Of a DNA stretch of 64,000 nucleotides, positions 1 to 11,433 are shown piece after piece. The notes below the pieces were generated by a model, which had not been told where the DNA came from, searched no databases, and worked only from the letters and a program-made list of their open reading frames with translations. The position numbers were made by a program, and so were the translations under genes. Origin of the DNA: Acephala macrosclerotiorum (lineage: Eukaryota; Ascomycota; Leotiomycetes; Helotiales; Mollisiaceae); the NCBI GenBank assembly GCA_014904845.1, contig MU119448.1, positions 22,045 through 86,044 of the forward strand, written 5' to 3'. Within the stretch, counting starts at the first letter, position 1; every line of letters begins with the position of its first letter.

Positions 1-204
1 GCAGCACGTCTCGCCTCCGGAGACTTGAGTTCACTGGAACCAAAGATCCCTCTTACACAACAATCGATTGATCTACCAGCGAATGAGGAGGGTACTATTA
101 GGGGGGCGTTGGATGCTGGGGATAAGAGGGAGGAGTTGAGGGAGGCGATGAGGAGGGAGAGGAGGAATAAGATTAAGGAGAATAATTTCTTGAAGGGCAT
201 GTAA
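1..204 (+). CDS. 3' end of an unidentified gene
   Basis: The frame is open from the first base and ends with TAA at 202-204, giving the last 67 residues of a protein whose start lies outside the window. The visible part is hydrophilic; its last third is rich in Arg, Glu and Lys and ends in a basic stretch followed by Phe-Leu-Lys-Gly-Met. That could be a helical tail. I do not recognise the family. It runs toward the TAF7 gene, which is transcribed from the opposite strand, so the two 3' ends converge. Confidence 0.6.
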   Translation, partial: AARLASGDLSSLEPKIPLTQQSIDLPANEEGTIRGALDAGDKREELREAMRRERRNKIKENNFLKGM

Positions 205-603
205 AGCAGGTATTTGTTTACGATGACTTAGGGGAGGGGAGGTGGGATGTGGGGAGGTGTATGGTATGGGAGGAGGATATAAATGTCACGGCCGGGAGGG
301 ACATGTCAAAAGTGCCATGGCACAAGATGTCAATATTGTATGATTTGGTGTCTGTATTATAGACTGCTGCAAAATCGACGCAGGTCATGAAGACGCTTCT
401 GTCCTAATGTATCATACAAGTTGGTACATGGTACATAGCTGCCCTTGTGAGACGGTTCTGAGGCCTGCTCAACTCTATCCGAATGCAATGACCTACGTAT
501 CTGGGTACTTTGATGGCTGTATCTTTGGGTGTCGGCGAGCAAATGCGTTTCTCCTTGTGTGTTTTGCCTGAGTTAGGTGACGAGATACGGCTACTAAGCT
601 TTC
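205..603. other. convergent 3' intergenic region
   Basis: This stretch lies between two gene ends that face each other. It must hold both 3' UTRs. I see no coding frame I would defend and no clear repeat. Confidence 0.5.
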
Positions 604-2130
604 CTACTCATTCTCCTCTCCCTCCCCAATAGAGGACATCTTCAGGTTCAATTCTCGCTTCTGGGCCCGAATTGTATCTTCTAGACGATTTCGAATAAGA
701 ACATTCGTTGACCTTGAAAGACTTTGCTCGTTTTGCCAGAGTACTCTCTTAAGGTCGGCAATATCCTCTCTAATACCATCAATACGAGCCTGTTCTTGCT
801 TCTGCTCTTCATCCAGCTCAGCAGGAACCACAGCAGCTTCTTCACCGTCACCCTCGTCGTCAAATGACTCGTCTCCGCTATCTTCTTCTGGCTCAGCAGC
901 CGGTGCAGCTGATGGAGTCTCGGCAACATCAGGAGTCGGTGCTTCGAACTCGTCCGCGAAGGCTTCCTCCATCTCGCGCTCAAGGTCTGGGTCATCCTCT
1001 ACTTCTTCCTCGTGACCATTGACTGGTTGATGGTTGAAGTATCCTTGGTCTTGGTCGTCTTCTTCTTCTCCTTCTGCGTCTTCTTCGTCGTCATGGCCAT
1101 AACCTGAATTACTTTCTGCGTCGAAATGATCGAAGTGACTGGCTCGTCTCTCCTCCGCATCTGGATCGATAATCTCGTAGCTTGAAGACATAGCGCTCTC
1201 ATCCGCCTTCAATAGTCTCTGGACTTCTTCCTCAACACGTTCGATAGTAGACTTGTGCAGACGCTTTCTGAATCGACGCTGGCGGGCAAAGTGCATCGGC
1301 GGCGTCAGTCCATGAGGATATTGGTGAGTGTCACGGTCGATCTCGTTGGGGAGGGCGATTGTCCTAGCTTCTTCTTCTGACTTGACTGGAGCGAATACCA
1401 AAAGCATCTGGCAGATGTCGGCACTCTTCCACCATCCTCTCTTGTCCCAACTCTTCATGCCCTCGGTGATAGATGGGAGATCAACCAGTGTAGCTGCGTA
1501 GATGCTTCCCCGCACAGTGACTGTTCCACGACGTCCATGTAATTCGAAGAACTTTATCGAGATGTCGGCGCCGCCTTGATTCCTAGGAATACCAATTTTC
1601 TTCTCCTCGATCATCTTCCGCACGTAGTCGCAATCATTGCCAGGCAGCATTCGCATAACAAATTGTTCCTCAATGACTGGGTCAATCTCACGATCGCTGG
1701 CTTCGGAGTCATATCCGGTGCCTGGGTCTCGAGGTGGTGGCCTTCCCTTCACCTTCGTCTTGATAACCACTGGTGTGATTGGCGTTTTCAAAGCCGGTGT
1801 CTTTGATCCGCCGAAAGTCAATTTGACCTTCTTCGCGGCAGGTTGCTGAACACTGATTGTGCCTCCATCATCCTCTCCTTCTGTATCTGTTTCGATCTTG
1901 ATGCGCTTCTTGCTCTCTACGAGCTTTTGGCTGGGCTTGGAAGTTCTACCCGTCTTTGTCTTCTTGGGTTTCTGATTATCAGAGGGGGCAGGAGCAGGAG
2001 TAGATGGATTGGACTTGAGACTGAGCTTGAGCTTTGGTTTCGATCCTCCAGGTGTCGCAGTCGTAGGCGTAGCCAGGGATGGAGCTTTTGCGGAACCAGT
2101 ATTAGTGTTGAGCTTGAGCTTGAAGCTCAT
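604..2130 (-). CDS. TAF7: TFIID subunit TAF7
   Basis: Predicted 508-aa nuclear protein, a subunit of the general transcription factor TFIID. Residues about 153-310 form the TAFII55 N-terminal conserved domain, recognisable by EEQFVMRMLPG, by GRRGTVTVRGS and by the PPMHFARQRRFRK segment. The N-terminus (MSFKLKL) is a low-complexity, Lys/Thr/Pro-rich stretch usual in fungal TAF7. After the domain come long acidic runs (about 330-470) and a charged, probably coiled-coil tail. The frame is open further upstream to a GTG at 2325, but the ATG at 2128-2130 starts the family-like sequence, so I chose it. No intron is needed. The gene diverges from a second TFIID subunit gene across about 390 bp. Confidence 0.93.
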   Translation of the reverse strand: MSFKLKLNTNTGSAKAPSLATPTTATPGGSKPKLKLSLKSNPSTPAPAPSDNQKPKKTKTGRTSKPSQKLVESKKRIKIETDTEGEDDGGTISVQQPAAKKVKLTFGGSKTPALKTPITPVVIKTKVKGRPPPRDPGTGYDSEASDREIDPVIEEQFVMRMLPGNDCDYVRKMIEEKKIGIPRNQGGADISIKFFELHGRRGTVTVRGSIYAATLVDLPSITEGMKSWDKRGWWKSADICQMLLVFAPVKSEEEARTIALPNEIDRDTHQYPHGLTPPMHFARQRRFRKRLHKSTIERVEEEVQRLLKADESAMSSSYEIIDPDAEERRASHFDHFDAESNSGYGHDDEEDAEGEEEDDQDQGYFNHQPVNGHEEEVEDDPDLEREMEEAFADEFEAPTPDVAETPSAAPAAEPEEDSGDESFDDEGDGEEAAVVPAELDEEQKQEQARIDGIREDIADLKRVLWQNEQSLSRSTNVLIRNRLEDTIRAQKRELNLKMSSIGEGEENE

Positions 2131-2521
2131 CGTAGCGGTGTTGTCTTTCTGCTCAGGGTCAAAATTCCATGGAGTAGCGAGACAGTATGGGTGATTTATC
2201 GTAAACAGTCGTGTGGCGTAAAAGAATCGGTGATCGTTGAGAGGTGTGGGATGTTGGAATGTCCCTGGAATCGGGAGACAAGGCTGAGGGATATCCAAAT
2301 TCGCTACGGGTGGCGCTAAGACCACTAGTGCGGTTTGCTACGACAGCGTCTTCAATAACCCAGTCTAGACATTCTGAACCGCCTCAAGGCTTTGCTACAA
2401 CAAATTCACCTTCATCCAAAGCTTCTGCTTGACAAACTTCTACAGCACTGACTCTTCATGAGCTGCTGGCCATGAAGCTTTCCAAGTCACTCAGTCTCCG
2501 ACCTTGAGTTGACAATCCAAA
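2131..2521. promoter_or_regulatory. shared promoter of TAF7 and TAF3-like genes
   Basis: The two start codons are 391 bp apart and point away from each other, so both promoters must lie here. No TATA box is obvious. The inference that the two TFIID subunits are co-expressed rests on this arrangement only. Confidence 0.5.
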
Positions 2522-3215
2522 ATGTCCACCCCTCACTCTCTCCATCACTCTCTCTTGCGACCATGCATCCTCCACGTCTTGCGCGCAGCAGGCTACCACC
2601 AGGCAAAACCCAGCACGCTTGACACGCTTACCGATCTCGCGGCTCGATACATGGAGCTGCTTGCACAAACGACTGCGAGTCACGCTGCGCTGAATCATAC
2701 CGATCCGGAGCTTGCTTTGAATATTTCGATTTCAGATGTCAGGATGGCGATGCAGGATTGCGGCGCGTTGACACCCGAAAAAATATTGAAAGAGCAAGAA
2801 TTTAATGGGGAAGAGGATCTACGAGGCGTTGAGAATTTTATTGCATGGGCTATGGGCTCTGGGAATCGCGAAATCAGAAGAATTGCACTGGAGGGCAGTG
2901 ATGGTGCCAGAGACGATTATTTGACGGGTCGGTTCTTCTCCTGAGGTTTCGTGCATAAGTTAATCTAGCACAGCTCTTAAGAAAAAGCACAGTACGGCCG
3001 ATGAGCAATCGAGGTACAATGGCACGGTCCTGGGTAAACCTGCGGAACCACGAGTTGTCAAGGTCGAAGGCAGCGACATTACAAGCCTGAAGGAATGGAC
3101 ACAGAAGCTCAGGAGCCCTCCCGCACCGGTAACGGTCCTTACGACTTCGTCAAGACGTCAATCATCTGCACTGAGCTCTTTGGGGGACCAGTCGATGATG
3201 GAGATGGATTTCTAG
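2522..3215 (+). CDS. TAF3-type histone-fold protein (bromodomain-associated)
   Basis: Two exons, 2522-2927 and 2974-3215, encode 215 aa. The 46-nt intron (2928-2973, GTCGGT...CAG) is needed because the first frame stops soon after DDYLT; splicing gives ALKKKHS, the expected continuation of the family. Residues 1 to about 85 (MSTPHSLHHSLLRPCILHVL onward, then TLTDLAARYMELL) match the BTP/bromodomain-associated histone fold of TAF3 and TAF8-like TFIID subunits. That fold pairs with TAF10 in TFIID. The remainder is basic then Ser-rich. TAF3 is preferred over TAF8 from the overall pattern. The short protein lacks a PHD finger, as is usual in fungi. Confidence 0.85.
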
Positions 3216-3488
3216 GGGGTCATTTTTCTGCATTGCGACGGCGTTGGGGATTGGTATGTATAATAAGATTGGGAATACCCTCAAAATGAACATGGAGCCT
3301 TGGTACATCCAACAGGCTTCTTACAGACCTACAGATCTACAGGCCTCCAGCCCTATCGTTTCAGCGTTGCCGTTGTCCCAACCTTGCCTCCGCATTAGCG
3401 ACTTTCACCAGCTAAAGTGCAACAGATGTAATATCTCAGCTTGCCGAGCCTCCTTGAGTCTCCAAGCCAGCCAAGAACATCCTCTTCT

Positions 3489-3929
3489 TCATACTAAACC
3501 CATTCCTTCGTTTTCAATTCTGTTTCCAGCTCCACCATCAACATTCTGCCCTTGTCTCGCTGCCTGAACTCCTTCTCTAGCACTCTTTTGCTCTGCCTTT
3601 TGTCTGTCAAGACCGCTCGTCAAGCTACCTTGCTCGCCCCATCCAGCGTCCTTCTTGTTGAATTGTGCATCCATCACATCTCCTTCTCCAGGGGCCCTCA
3701 TCTGCTCTGCTTCCAGATCTTCGTTCTGCGGTCCTACCTTGGACCCTGGTAGGGTTGCGTTGCTGTCGTCTGCATTGTCTTGAGGATGATCGCCGTGTCC
3801 AACAGCAGTAGCTGAACCTACTGATGTCCCTAGTGTTGCAGCAGAGGAGGGCTTGGTGTCATTTGGTCCAAAGGTCGTGCCTACACCACGGGCTGAGTTG
3901 AGGGAGGATTGGTCTTGGGAGGCAGACAT
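3489..3929 (-). CDS. small hydrophilic conserved fungal protein
   Basis: A single exon of 146 aa. The protein is very hydrophilic, rich in Gly, Ala, Asp and Gln, with no membrane segment and almost no bulky hydrophobics, so it is probably disordered. The motif GPQNEDLEAEQMRAPGEGDV followed by KKDAGWGEQGSL is one I associate with a widespread uncharacterised ascomycete family. The composition resembles stress hydrophilins or LEA-type proteins, but that is only a likeness. The gene diverges from palC. Confidence 0.75.
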   Translation of the reverse strand: MSASQDQSSLNSARGVGTTFGPNDTKPSSAATLGTSVGSATAVGHGDHPQDNADDSNATLPGSKVGPQNEDLEAEQMRAPGEGDVMDAQFNKKDAGWGEQGSLTSGLDRQKAEQKSAREGVQAARQGQNVDGGAGNRIENEGMGLV

Positions 3930-4353
3930 GGTGATTGAGGTATCTTTTGAGAGTGAGGCTTTATGAGATCTTGTGCTGTTATTTGGGAGTGACTTTTATA
4001 CCAAGTAGAAGAATTATACAACACGAATCCATGGCAGATGGATTTTCATAGTCCTCCCCCACTAGACAGTGACGTCGATGGAGTTTGTTACACTCACCCC
4101 CTCGCGGCGCTAAAATCGACCTTCAGCCTTGCGCAGCCTCAGCCAAGACAACAACGTTTCAACAACATCACGACCAGCAATATATCCTCATATGCTGTGA
4201 CGCGGACACTCCAGACCCTCGACTCCGATTCTTCCTCACTTGGTCCATATTTGAACTGTATTCTGGTCCTGGACTTTGGGAAGTGCTGGGGACACTTCCT
4301 CGCCACACCCCGCCAAACTGGATTCGGCATGATCACTGGCTGATCTCGTCGAC
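3930..4353. promoter_or_regulatory. divergent intergenic region upstream of palC
   Basis: 424 bp between the starts of the hydrophilic-protein gene and palC. It should contain both promoters. I could not identify a convincing PacC site or TATA box. Confidence 0.35.
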
Positions 4354-5837
4354 ATGCCTTTCCCATTCGCGCTCCCTACGACATCGTCTTTTTCTTTTTC
4401 AAACTTCTTCACCAGTGATACCCATCCTTCATTGCCTCTTTCAGCAAGCACATATCGAGGGGTTCTGAGAGACACCTTGAAGAAACACAAACGTCTACCT
4501 CCATCCGAGCAGGGGCCCCATCTGTCTTCTGTTCTTCTGAGCTTGAACAACTATATACCATACCTACTAGCTCTCGATGATGGCCTTGGCAGCAAACCAG
4601 TCGCCGGCGAGGAAGTAGACGTTGTCCTCAAATCAACGCCCACCTCAGAATGGCGACCAACTTTATCAGAAGCCGCGGTGCCTGGTCGAGAGATGGGCCG
4701 ACTAAAAATTCAATCGTTGGAATATGAGACATACTTCGTCCTATCCACGCTGGCATACACGTATACCCTCCTTTCACGAGCCTCGCTTCATCCTCTCTAC
4801 TCCTCAGCAGCTGCATCACCCAGCACCGAGCAACGAACCTCAGCGATAACTACTGCTACGAAGCATCTTCTTCAAGCGGCTTCAATCCACGACTTCCTAT
4901 CTACACGATCGGATTCAGTGTCTTCAGCTCCGCCATGCGTCGATATCGCCAAGTCTACCTTCAGGGCACTTATGTCCCTTGCTCTCGCCGAAGCTACCCT
5001 TCTTGCAGTTTTGAAGGACGATCCTTACCCCGCAGCCGTTGCTCAAGACCGAAACAAGAACGACAAGGAATGGATGATCAAGGCACCTGAGATCCCCAAG
5101 GTTCGGGCACATCTCTTTGCTCGATTATGCCTAGCAACTGCAGAGCATGCTGCAAATACTCTATCATTACTGCACACCAGCTCTGGAGCAACGAAGGGGA
5201 AGGTCGATGGTGATCTGTTGAAGTACGTTGAGGATCTGAGAAGGACAGGAAGAGGAAAAGCGTGTCGCTTCTTTGGCATTGATGCTGACTTAGGAGGGAA
5301 TACTGGCGAGGGTATCGCATGGCTGAAGGCTGGCATGCACGAACTCGGTCTGGCCTCGAAGGAAGAAGGCAAGAAGGGATTGAGTTTCGGAAGGCTGAAG
5401 AAGGGATGGGACGAAAAGAGGGAAGACAGACGTGTCGAAAAAGAATCTCACTGGGGCGCCGATGCAGGAAGACTCGAAGAAGGAAGAGTTCTGGAAATGT
5501 TGGAGAAGAAATGGTCAAAAATGAACGATACTGTGAGTATCTCGAGAAATTTGAGGATCCTCCCACTTACACTCCTCTACAGATCAACACCCAAGCTATC
5601 CCTCTAACCGGCCCTCTTATGGCTGCAATGCCATCCGGTAGAGAGATGTACAGTGTCAAACCTTTCACTCCGCCAGTCCTCGATGTTACCATTCTCGAAA
5701 GCATGCGGGCTCCACCTGATCGAGCAGATGACTATGGAGGGGATGGTAGTTCCGACGAGGAAGCCGATGAGCAAGCACCTGCAGGCGCATTTCCCGGAAC
5801 CAAAGGCGGTTACTCGGGTAGCGGTGGCTATTATTGA
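4354..5837 (+). CDS. palC: pH-response regulator PalC (BRO1-like)
   Basis: Two exons, 4354-5532 and 5583-5837, give 477 aa. The 50-nt intron has GTGAGT and CTACAG ends and joins KMNDT to INTQAIPL. PalC is a BRO1-domain protein that links the plasma-membrane pH sensor complex to ESCRT-III in the Pal/Rim alkaline-pH pathway leading to PacC proteolysis. The start [19 protein letters not shown], the internal [20 protein letters not shown], the [19 protein letters not shown] stretch and the tail [12 protein letters not shown]...MRAPPD are typical of fungal PalC. The C-terminus is Gly-rich and ends GGYY. I see no damage. Confidence 0.93.
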
Positions 5838-6050
5838 TCAATTCGGACCAAGATACATTCGAAATTCAATCATTGCCAGAGGAATGTCAGTGCTCCTCCA
5901 GATAGGTGGGTGAAACTTGAAGCCTCCAGTGAGGCTCCACCAGCTCCTTCCGAATTGGGATGAAACAAGATCTAAGTTTTCAATGAAAGCGAGGGAACAC
6001 TTGATCAATGCTTCCAATCACCTATTCATTCAAGTTCGCGTCTGCTACCT

Positions 6051-7102
6051 ATGCGCATGATGAGGGAAATGGCAAAATGCATGTCCTCGGATTCGCGCCC
6101 TCAGTACTTCAAGTTCTCTATCGTCGCATTCCTCTTCCTACCAGAAACATTCTCACCTATGATTCTCCAATGGAAAGCCGTCTCTCTTCGGAAAACAACA
6201 GGAGACAGCCACTTTAAATCCTCCCTCGAGCTCCAAGACTCCCTGATATCTCGACTCAAAACAAACATCACCCGGCCCATCATATTCTTTACTCGGGAAC
6301 CAATCGTCATCCTCCTCGGTTTCTATCTTACCCTGATCTACGTCCTAGTCTCCACCTTTCTGAAGGTTTCACATTCATATTCGTTAACACCTACAACTTC
6401 TCACAAGGTCAATGAGGTACAGCCTTCCTCGCAATCGCCATTGGCGTCCTCTTAAACACAGCAACCACTCCAGTTTTCAGACGGAAATACCTCCAACGTC
6501 TCAACGCCGCAGAGAAAGAACAAACCACCGAATACTCACACAAAGAAACTTCCATACCACCCAAAGTCCGGCTCCTACCCGTCCTATTCTGCGCCCCTCT
6601 CTTCCCCATCTCCCTCTTCTGGCTAGGCTGGATGAACCGTCCCTCAATTTCACTTTGGTCTGACCTCATCGCCGCAGTCCTCTTCAGTTTCTCCCTTATG
6701 GGCATCTTTGTGTCCAGTTATCAATACGTGATTGATAGCTATGAGACGAATTCTGCTAATGCGTTGAGTATTATTACGTTTCTGAGGTATTTTGTTGCTG
6801 GTGGGATGGTGGTTGCTGCTAGGCCGATGTGAGTGCTCATTTCCACCTCCCAGTTTACCAGAAATGGCGGGGCAGTTTTTACCACGCACTCGCATGTAAA
6901 GTCGGTCTGTGGTGGAAAACATATGCAACTTTCTGATTCTTTTATGTGTACTGGCTAATAATATTTTCTGAAAAGGTACGAGGGCATTGGGGTGCATTGG
7001 GTGATGACAATCATGGGGAGCGCTGCTTGCTCCGGTCCCATTTTTATTCTAGAGATATGGCGACAAAATCAAAAAGAGGAGTGGGTTTACGAGGAAGTTT
7101 GA
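6051..7102 (+). pseudogene. 5'-truncated MFS transporter (DHA1-like) remnant
   Basis: This is the C-terminal half of a major facilitator superfamily drug/polyamine-type transporter. LFLPETFSPMILQWKA is the typical segment after TM6, followed by the central loop and by TM7-TM12 (for example SYQYVIDSYETNSANALSI). TM1-6 are absent upstream. The frame shifts by one base near 6365, and an in-frame TGA lies at 6413-6415 where Arg (CGA) would fit, a C-to-T change. The last intron (6829-6975, GTGAGT...AAAAG) is still recognisable and joins AARPM to YEGIGVHW. The reading then runs to a normal end at 7102. Confidence 0.82.
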
Positions 7103-7262
7103 GGCATGGGATGTATGATTCCTAGTGATAATGAAGAGCAAAATAGTGATGTTTGTGTACAATATCTAGCGTTCATAGGCCATGTTAACGGGGATGTGGG
7201 GAAATTGAAAGACCTTTGTCTCACATAACATTCATAAATCATTCTTCCTGACCTTCCTCCTT

Positions 7263-9045
7263 TCAGTCGGCCTTGTACAGGTCATGCTCTTCCGCTCCGC
7301 TCTCACTCTTCTTCATATCCACCTTCTCCGCCTCAGCAGTTGGTTTCTGCTCCTTCTCCGTCTTGACCTCCTTTTGAACATCTGCCTCGGCCCAGTCCGC
7401 CTTTACTTCATCTATCTCCTCAACATCATCCTCATCCTCAGTATCCTCAAAGTTCTCCCACTCCTGAACCGTCGTGCTCCTCCCCTGCTCTGGGAGTGGC
7501 TCCACTACGTCAGTTTCATCAAACCCCTCCCCCTTCATCAAAGCCTCCAATTTCGCCTCGCCGCATTTTAGTCTCATCGGCAACACAGGAGCTGGTAGTT
7601 CCACCTCTTCCTCTTTTCCTTGTTCCTCGCTCTCTAGGACTTTCTCAACAACTTCTTCTATTTTATATACACCGACTGTATCGGACTGCGAACCCTTCAC
7701 CACACCCTCACTATCATTAGGTAACAAACTCGTTGGCAGCGTCCCAAGCTCCTTCCAAATCCCATACTCCTTAACCGCCCTACCCAAATGCTCATGTGCC
7801 AAATCAAGATCCTTCAGATACTCAATGGTTGTTAAATCAATAAACCCTTGACGAGAAAGCATTGGCGTGTTGGGTTTGAAGCTGATGGATTGGCGGATTC
7901 GTCTTTCAACTGCGGAGGTAGGTTCCTCGGTGGGACTAGTGAGGGTTTTAGAGCGGACGCCAAGGATGTGGGATATGTTATTTTCGGAGTAGTAGAGGCC
8001 GAGTTCTAGGTCTGCCATGTCTTTTGAGCTGTCGGTTGTGTCGCTTCCTAAGGTTTTCTTCCCTGTTGAGAGGTTAGTGGTTGGTCATTGTGCATCAATC
8101 ATGGTAGGGCAACGTTTTTGATCTCCAAGTCTTGACACGACAATCGAGAATGCTCGGATAGGTTGAGATACTGAGTACAGAAAAAGCCTCCTGATATCGG
8201 CCAACGCCGCCTTCGCTCAAAGGAAATACCTCGAGCCCAATAAGTCTAGAAAAGGCTGGGTGATCGAGAAGATTGGGGAACTTACATGGATTCACATCCG
8301 ACTCACACCCTTGGACATCCAAGAAGGCGGAATATACTTCCGGCGTCAAATACCCAGTATGCTCCGGGTCAAGATGGCCAAATATAGTACTCATCAGCGC
8401 CACGAAGATCGGGGTGGGAGTCCCGTCCGCTCCAAACAGCTGTTTCCACTCCGCTGGCCTAGGGTACGAAGGAGCCTCGCTGTCGGTTCGATTGATACCT
8501 CCGCGAACCGACTTCGGTGGAGATGGCGGCAAGTTGTTGACTGGATTCTGTGACAGCGGAGAGGAAGCATTGCTGCCGCCCTTGCCGTTGTCCTCGAGCC
8601 CGCTGGTCATTACAGCGTCGGAACGTCCGCGAGTGGCGTCTACGCTGCTTTTCCTACCCTTCTTGTCCATCTTCTCGAGCGGAGCTTTGATAGCGCTCCA
8701 TAGCGCTCCCCAATTCGCCGTCGGCATCTCAGAGACTCGGACTGCTTGTCGAGTATTGACGGTGGAGTTCTGGCGGGGTGGCAGCGCTGGAGCGGGGCGG
8801 GGAGGAAATCCTGGTGGAGGAGGAACGACAAATCCGGAGAGCTTGAGTACCATCGTAGTATGGGACTCTACATGAGGTCTGGAATACTGCTTAATCACTG
8901 CACAGTTTGCACAGAGATGATAATCGGGGCAGGTATGGCATGCCACTCGGGCTCGGTCGGTGGGAATCCGCTCACTGCAACCATCGCAGGAGTACAGTTC
9001 TTGAGGCCTCTCGTCTCCCATTTTCCCGCGATTTTCAAAGAACAT
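7263..9045 (-). CDS. ZZ-type zinc finger protein with EF-hand-like region
   Basis: Two exons, 9045-8172 and 8062-7263, with a 109-nt intron (GTATCT donor, CACTAAC branch, CAACAG acceptor), about 557 aa. A ZZ zinc finger lies near the N-terminus: YSCDGC, then VACHTC and HLCANC, then the His pair PHVESHTT. A Pro-rich linker follows, then WKQLFGADGTPTPIFVALMS and HLDPEHTGYLTPEVYSAFLD, an EF-hand-like segment. Exon 2 continues with DLELGLYYSENNISHIL, then RQGFIDLTTIEYL, before a long acidic tail. I read the two exons as one gene because fungal homologues I recall have these parts in this order. The ATG at 9021 is an alternative start. Ligand and function are unknown. Confidence 0.78.
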
Positions 9046-9581
9046 TGAATGAGGGGACAATGAAGATAGATATCAAAGAACGACGAAAACAAAACAAGTA
9101 TTTGATGATGTTTCCAACGACATGTTCGATCATGCTCTGGCCATTTCAGTGGTCCTAGACCAGTATGTGAGAGGTCAGAAATATGGGGTGTCCATCTTGG
9201 CTGTGGTCAATGCGCTGTATCAAGATGGCGCGTTTGCTGCAAACGCTTGGATAAACAAATGGAACTGTCAGGGAAGGATGTTGAGCTTGGCGGAACTTTG
9301 ATCATGATCGCCGTAATAAGGCTGGGATAATAGCATGCTCTCGACTTGGTCTCAGCAGCTGATAAGGGCCTGTGTAGATCTGCCTCTGAGATACTGTTCT
9401 CAGGAGATTGTAACATTGCTGAGTTGAATGGATTTATGGTGGAAGAAGGATAAAAGGAGGGAAGAAGAAAATTTGAGGTCAAAGCTGTGTCACGTGTCGC
9501 CTGCCAAAATCATCAGGCGCTGAACCTCACTTCATCATCACCTCATCACTGAGAATCCTAGTCATCAAAACATACTACCTG
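9046..9581. other. divergent intergenic region
   Basis: 536 bp between two divergent starts. No frame here looks coding. A short inverted repeat CGCCTG/CAGGCG occurs near 9498-9520. Promoters of both neighbours are expected here. Confidence 0.35.
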
Positions 9582-11312
9582 ATGAGCATCCTCTTGAGAA
9601 GATGGAAGCATGCATTTAACACTGGCCAAGCCCGTAGCTTTCACGCCAGTATGTCCTCAAACGCAAACGCAAGCCTAAGACAGAGATCTGTCGTCTCCAG
9701 CTTCATCTGCACCCCGCCGAACTCTCCTTCCGGCTTCACATTCGCTCTTTTCAAACGCAGCGAAGATGTCTCTACATATCGGTGAGTCTCGAGAATGGGT
9801 TTCGGGAACAGAATGTGCTTGCATGTCCCAGCCCGAGAGGGACATTCGGAATTGCATCACTGACAACATGACAGAGGCAAATGGGCAGTCTGCTCCGGCT
9901 CTATCGACAAGACGGACGTGAGTCCTGCCGCTGCAGCAAAGCGGGAAATCCTAGAAGAGACAGGACTTTCGGACTGTGACTTCTCAATGCTCCGAAGGGG
10001 CAAGCCATTCAGTCTCATCGACTCAGCTCTCCAAACGGAATGGACCGTTCATCCCTTCGCATGGCAATTGTCCCCGAATGCCAAAGACATCACGTTCGAC
10101 TGGGAGCACACCGAATACAAGTTCGTTAAGCCTGAAGACCTCGGTACTATGGATCATGTGCCGCAGTTGGAGGTCGGTCTTGAGAGGGTAATGGTGAGCC
10201 CAAAGACCCAGAAGGCGTTGGACGTTCTGAGAAATGATCATGAGAGTGGTGCTCAAGCATTGTCCTTGAAGGCTCTGGGCTTTCTACTCGAAGCTACTAG
10301 GAGCGAAGAGCTTGCCGGTATTGGATCGAGCGAGGAGTATTGGAAGCAGCTGCGATGGAGAGCTTGGCACCTTGCGAAAAATGGTAGACCGAGTATGGGT
10401 GCTGCGATCGAGTCGGCCATTTTGAACGCTTTAGATGACGTTGAAAACCATCTCGATGTACTGGATGTCGGCTCAGTTCCTCTTGCACGACTAGTTAGTG
10501 TTGTTGAGTCTGTCATCTCATCAAGACTCGAGGAAGGAGCGGCAAACCTTGGTCCTATAGCAGCAAGCTTCACGGACCTCCTCCTCTCAAGTATCACGAA
10601 ACCTGCGGCTGACGCACCACCGCCAAGTCGCTATGAACATCCCCGGCCACCCAGAATCCACATAGCAACTATCTCTGCATCGGGCACAATCAAGGCCGGA
10701 CTCTTGCGCGCAATTCCGCAACTCATCGACCAAGGTTTGGAAGTTAAGTTGACGATCCTCGAATCACGACCAAATTTCGAAGGCGCCTCCTTCGTGAACA
10801 CTCTTCTCAACCAACTCCCAGATGATCCAGACATCCTCACCAAGCTGCACATTGAAATCGTGTCAGATGCTAGCGTCGCTTCGGCTGTCACTGATGCTCA
10901 TTTCGTCGTCTTTGGTGGAGACAAAGTGATTCCCAACGGTGATGTCAGCAATAAGATCGGAACATTTACGCTTGCAGCTATGGCCAAGCTCGTGAATCCT
11001 AAATGCAAAGTTGTCGCATTATTCGAGACGAATAAGATTACGGGATCGGGGTTCGACTCTGAGTACATTACAGTCGAGGAGAATGATCCCGAGGAGATTA
11101 TCAAATCTTGGCCTTTGGTACTTCAATCGGACTTGTACATGAAAGAAGAACTCGGAGCACAGGTCAGGGTCAAGAACGCCTATTTCGAATGGGTCCCAGC
11201 GAAATTCATCGACCAATACATCACCGAAAGGGGGCTTTGGAGCTTGGATGATATTGCGAAGCTCGCAGCAGAAGTTGAGGAACGCGAGAAGCGGCTTTTT
11301 GGAGATTTGTGA
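9582..11312 (+). CDS. Nudix domain fused to eIF2B-alpha/MTNA-like domain
   Basis: Two exons, 9582-9781 and 9875-11312 (93-nt intron, GTGAGT...ACAG), encode 545 aa. The first about 20 residues are Arg-rich without acidic residues and end in RSFHAS, which suggests a mitochondrial presequence; an ATG at 9651 would give a version without it. Residues about 25-160 are a Nudix hydrolase domain with REILEETG. The box is imperfect: the expected Glu upstream of REILEE is not visible. From about 230 on the sequence matches the eIF2B alpha/beta/delta and methylthioribose-1-phosphate isomerase-like fold ([39 protein letters not shown]). Fungi have such fusions, but the substrate is unknown to me. Confidence 0.85.
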
Positions 11313-11433
11313 GAGGTCAAAGCCCCGAAGAAGCACAGCACTGTACGTTACTTTCAGAATCGGAAAGCTCTACGCATTCTACTTTAACCTCAGCCTGACT
11401 AATTACCGCTCCTCATTACAAACTGCCAAAGTC

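Noticed and set aside
604..2325. Longer TAF7 form starting at 2325
   Set aside because: The first codon there is GTG, and the extra 65 residues do not resemble TAF7; the ATG at 2130 gives the family-like N-terminus.
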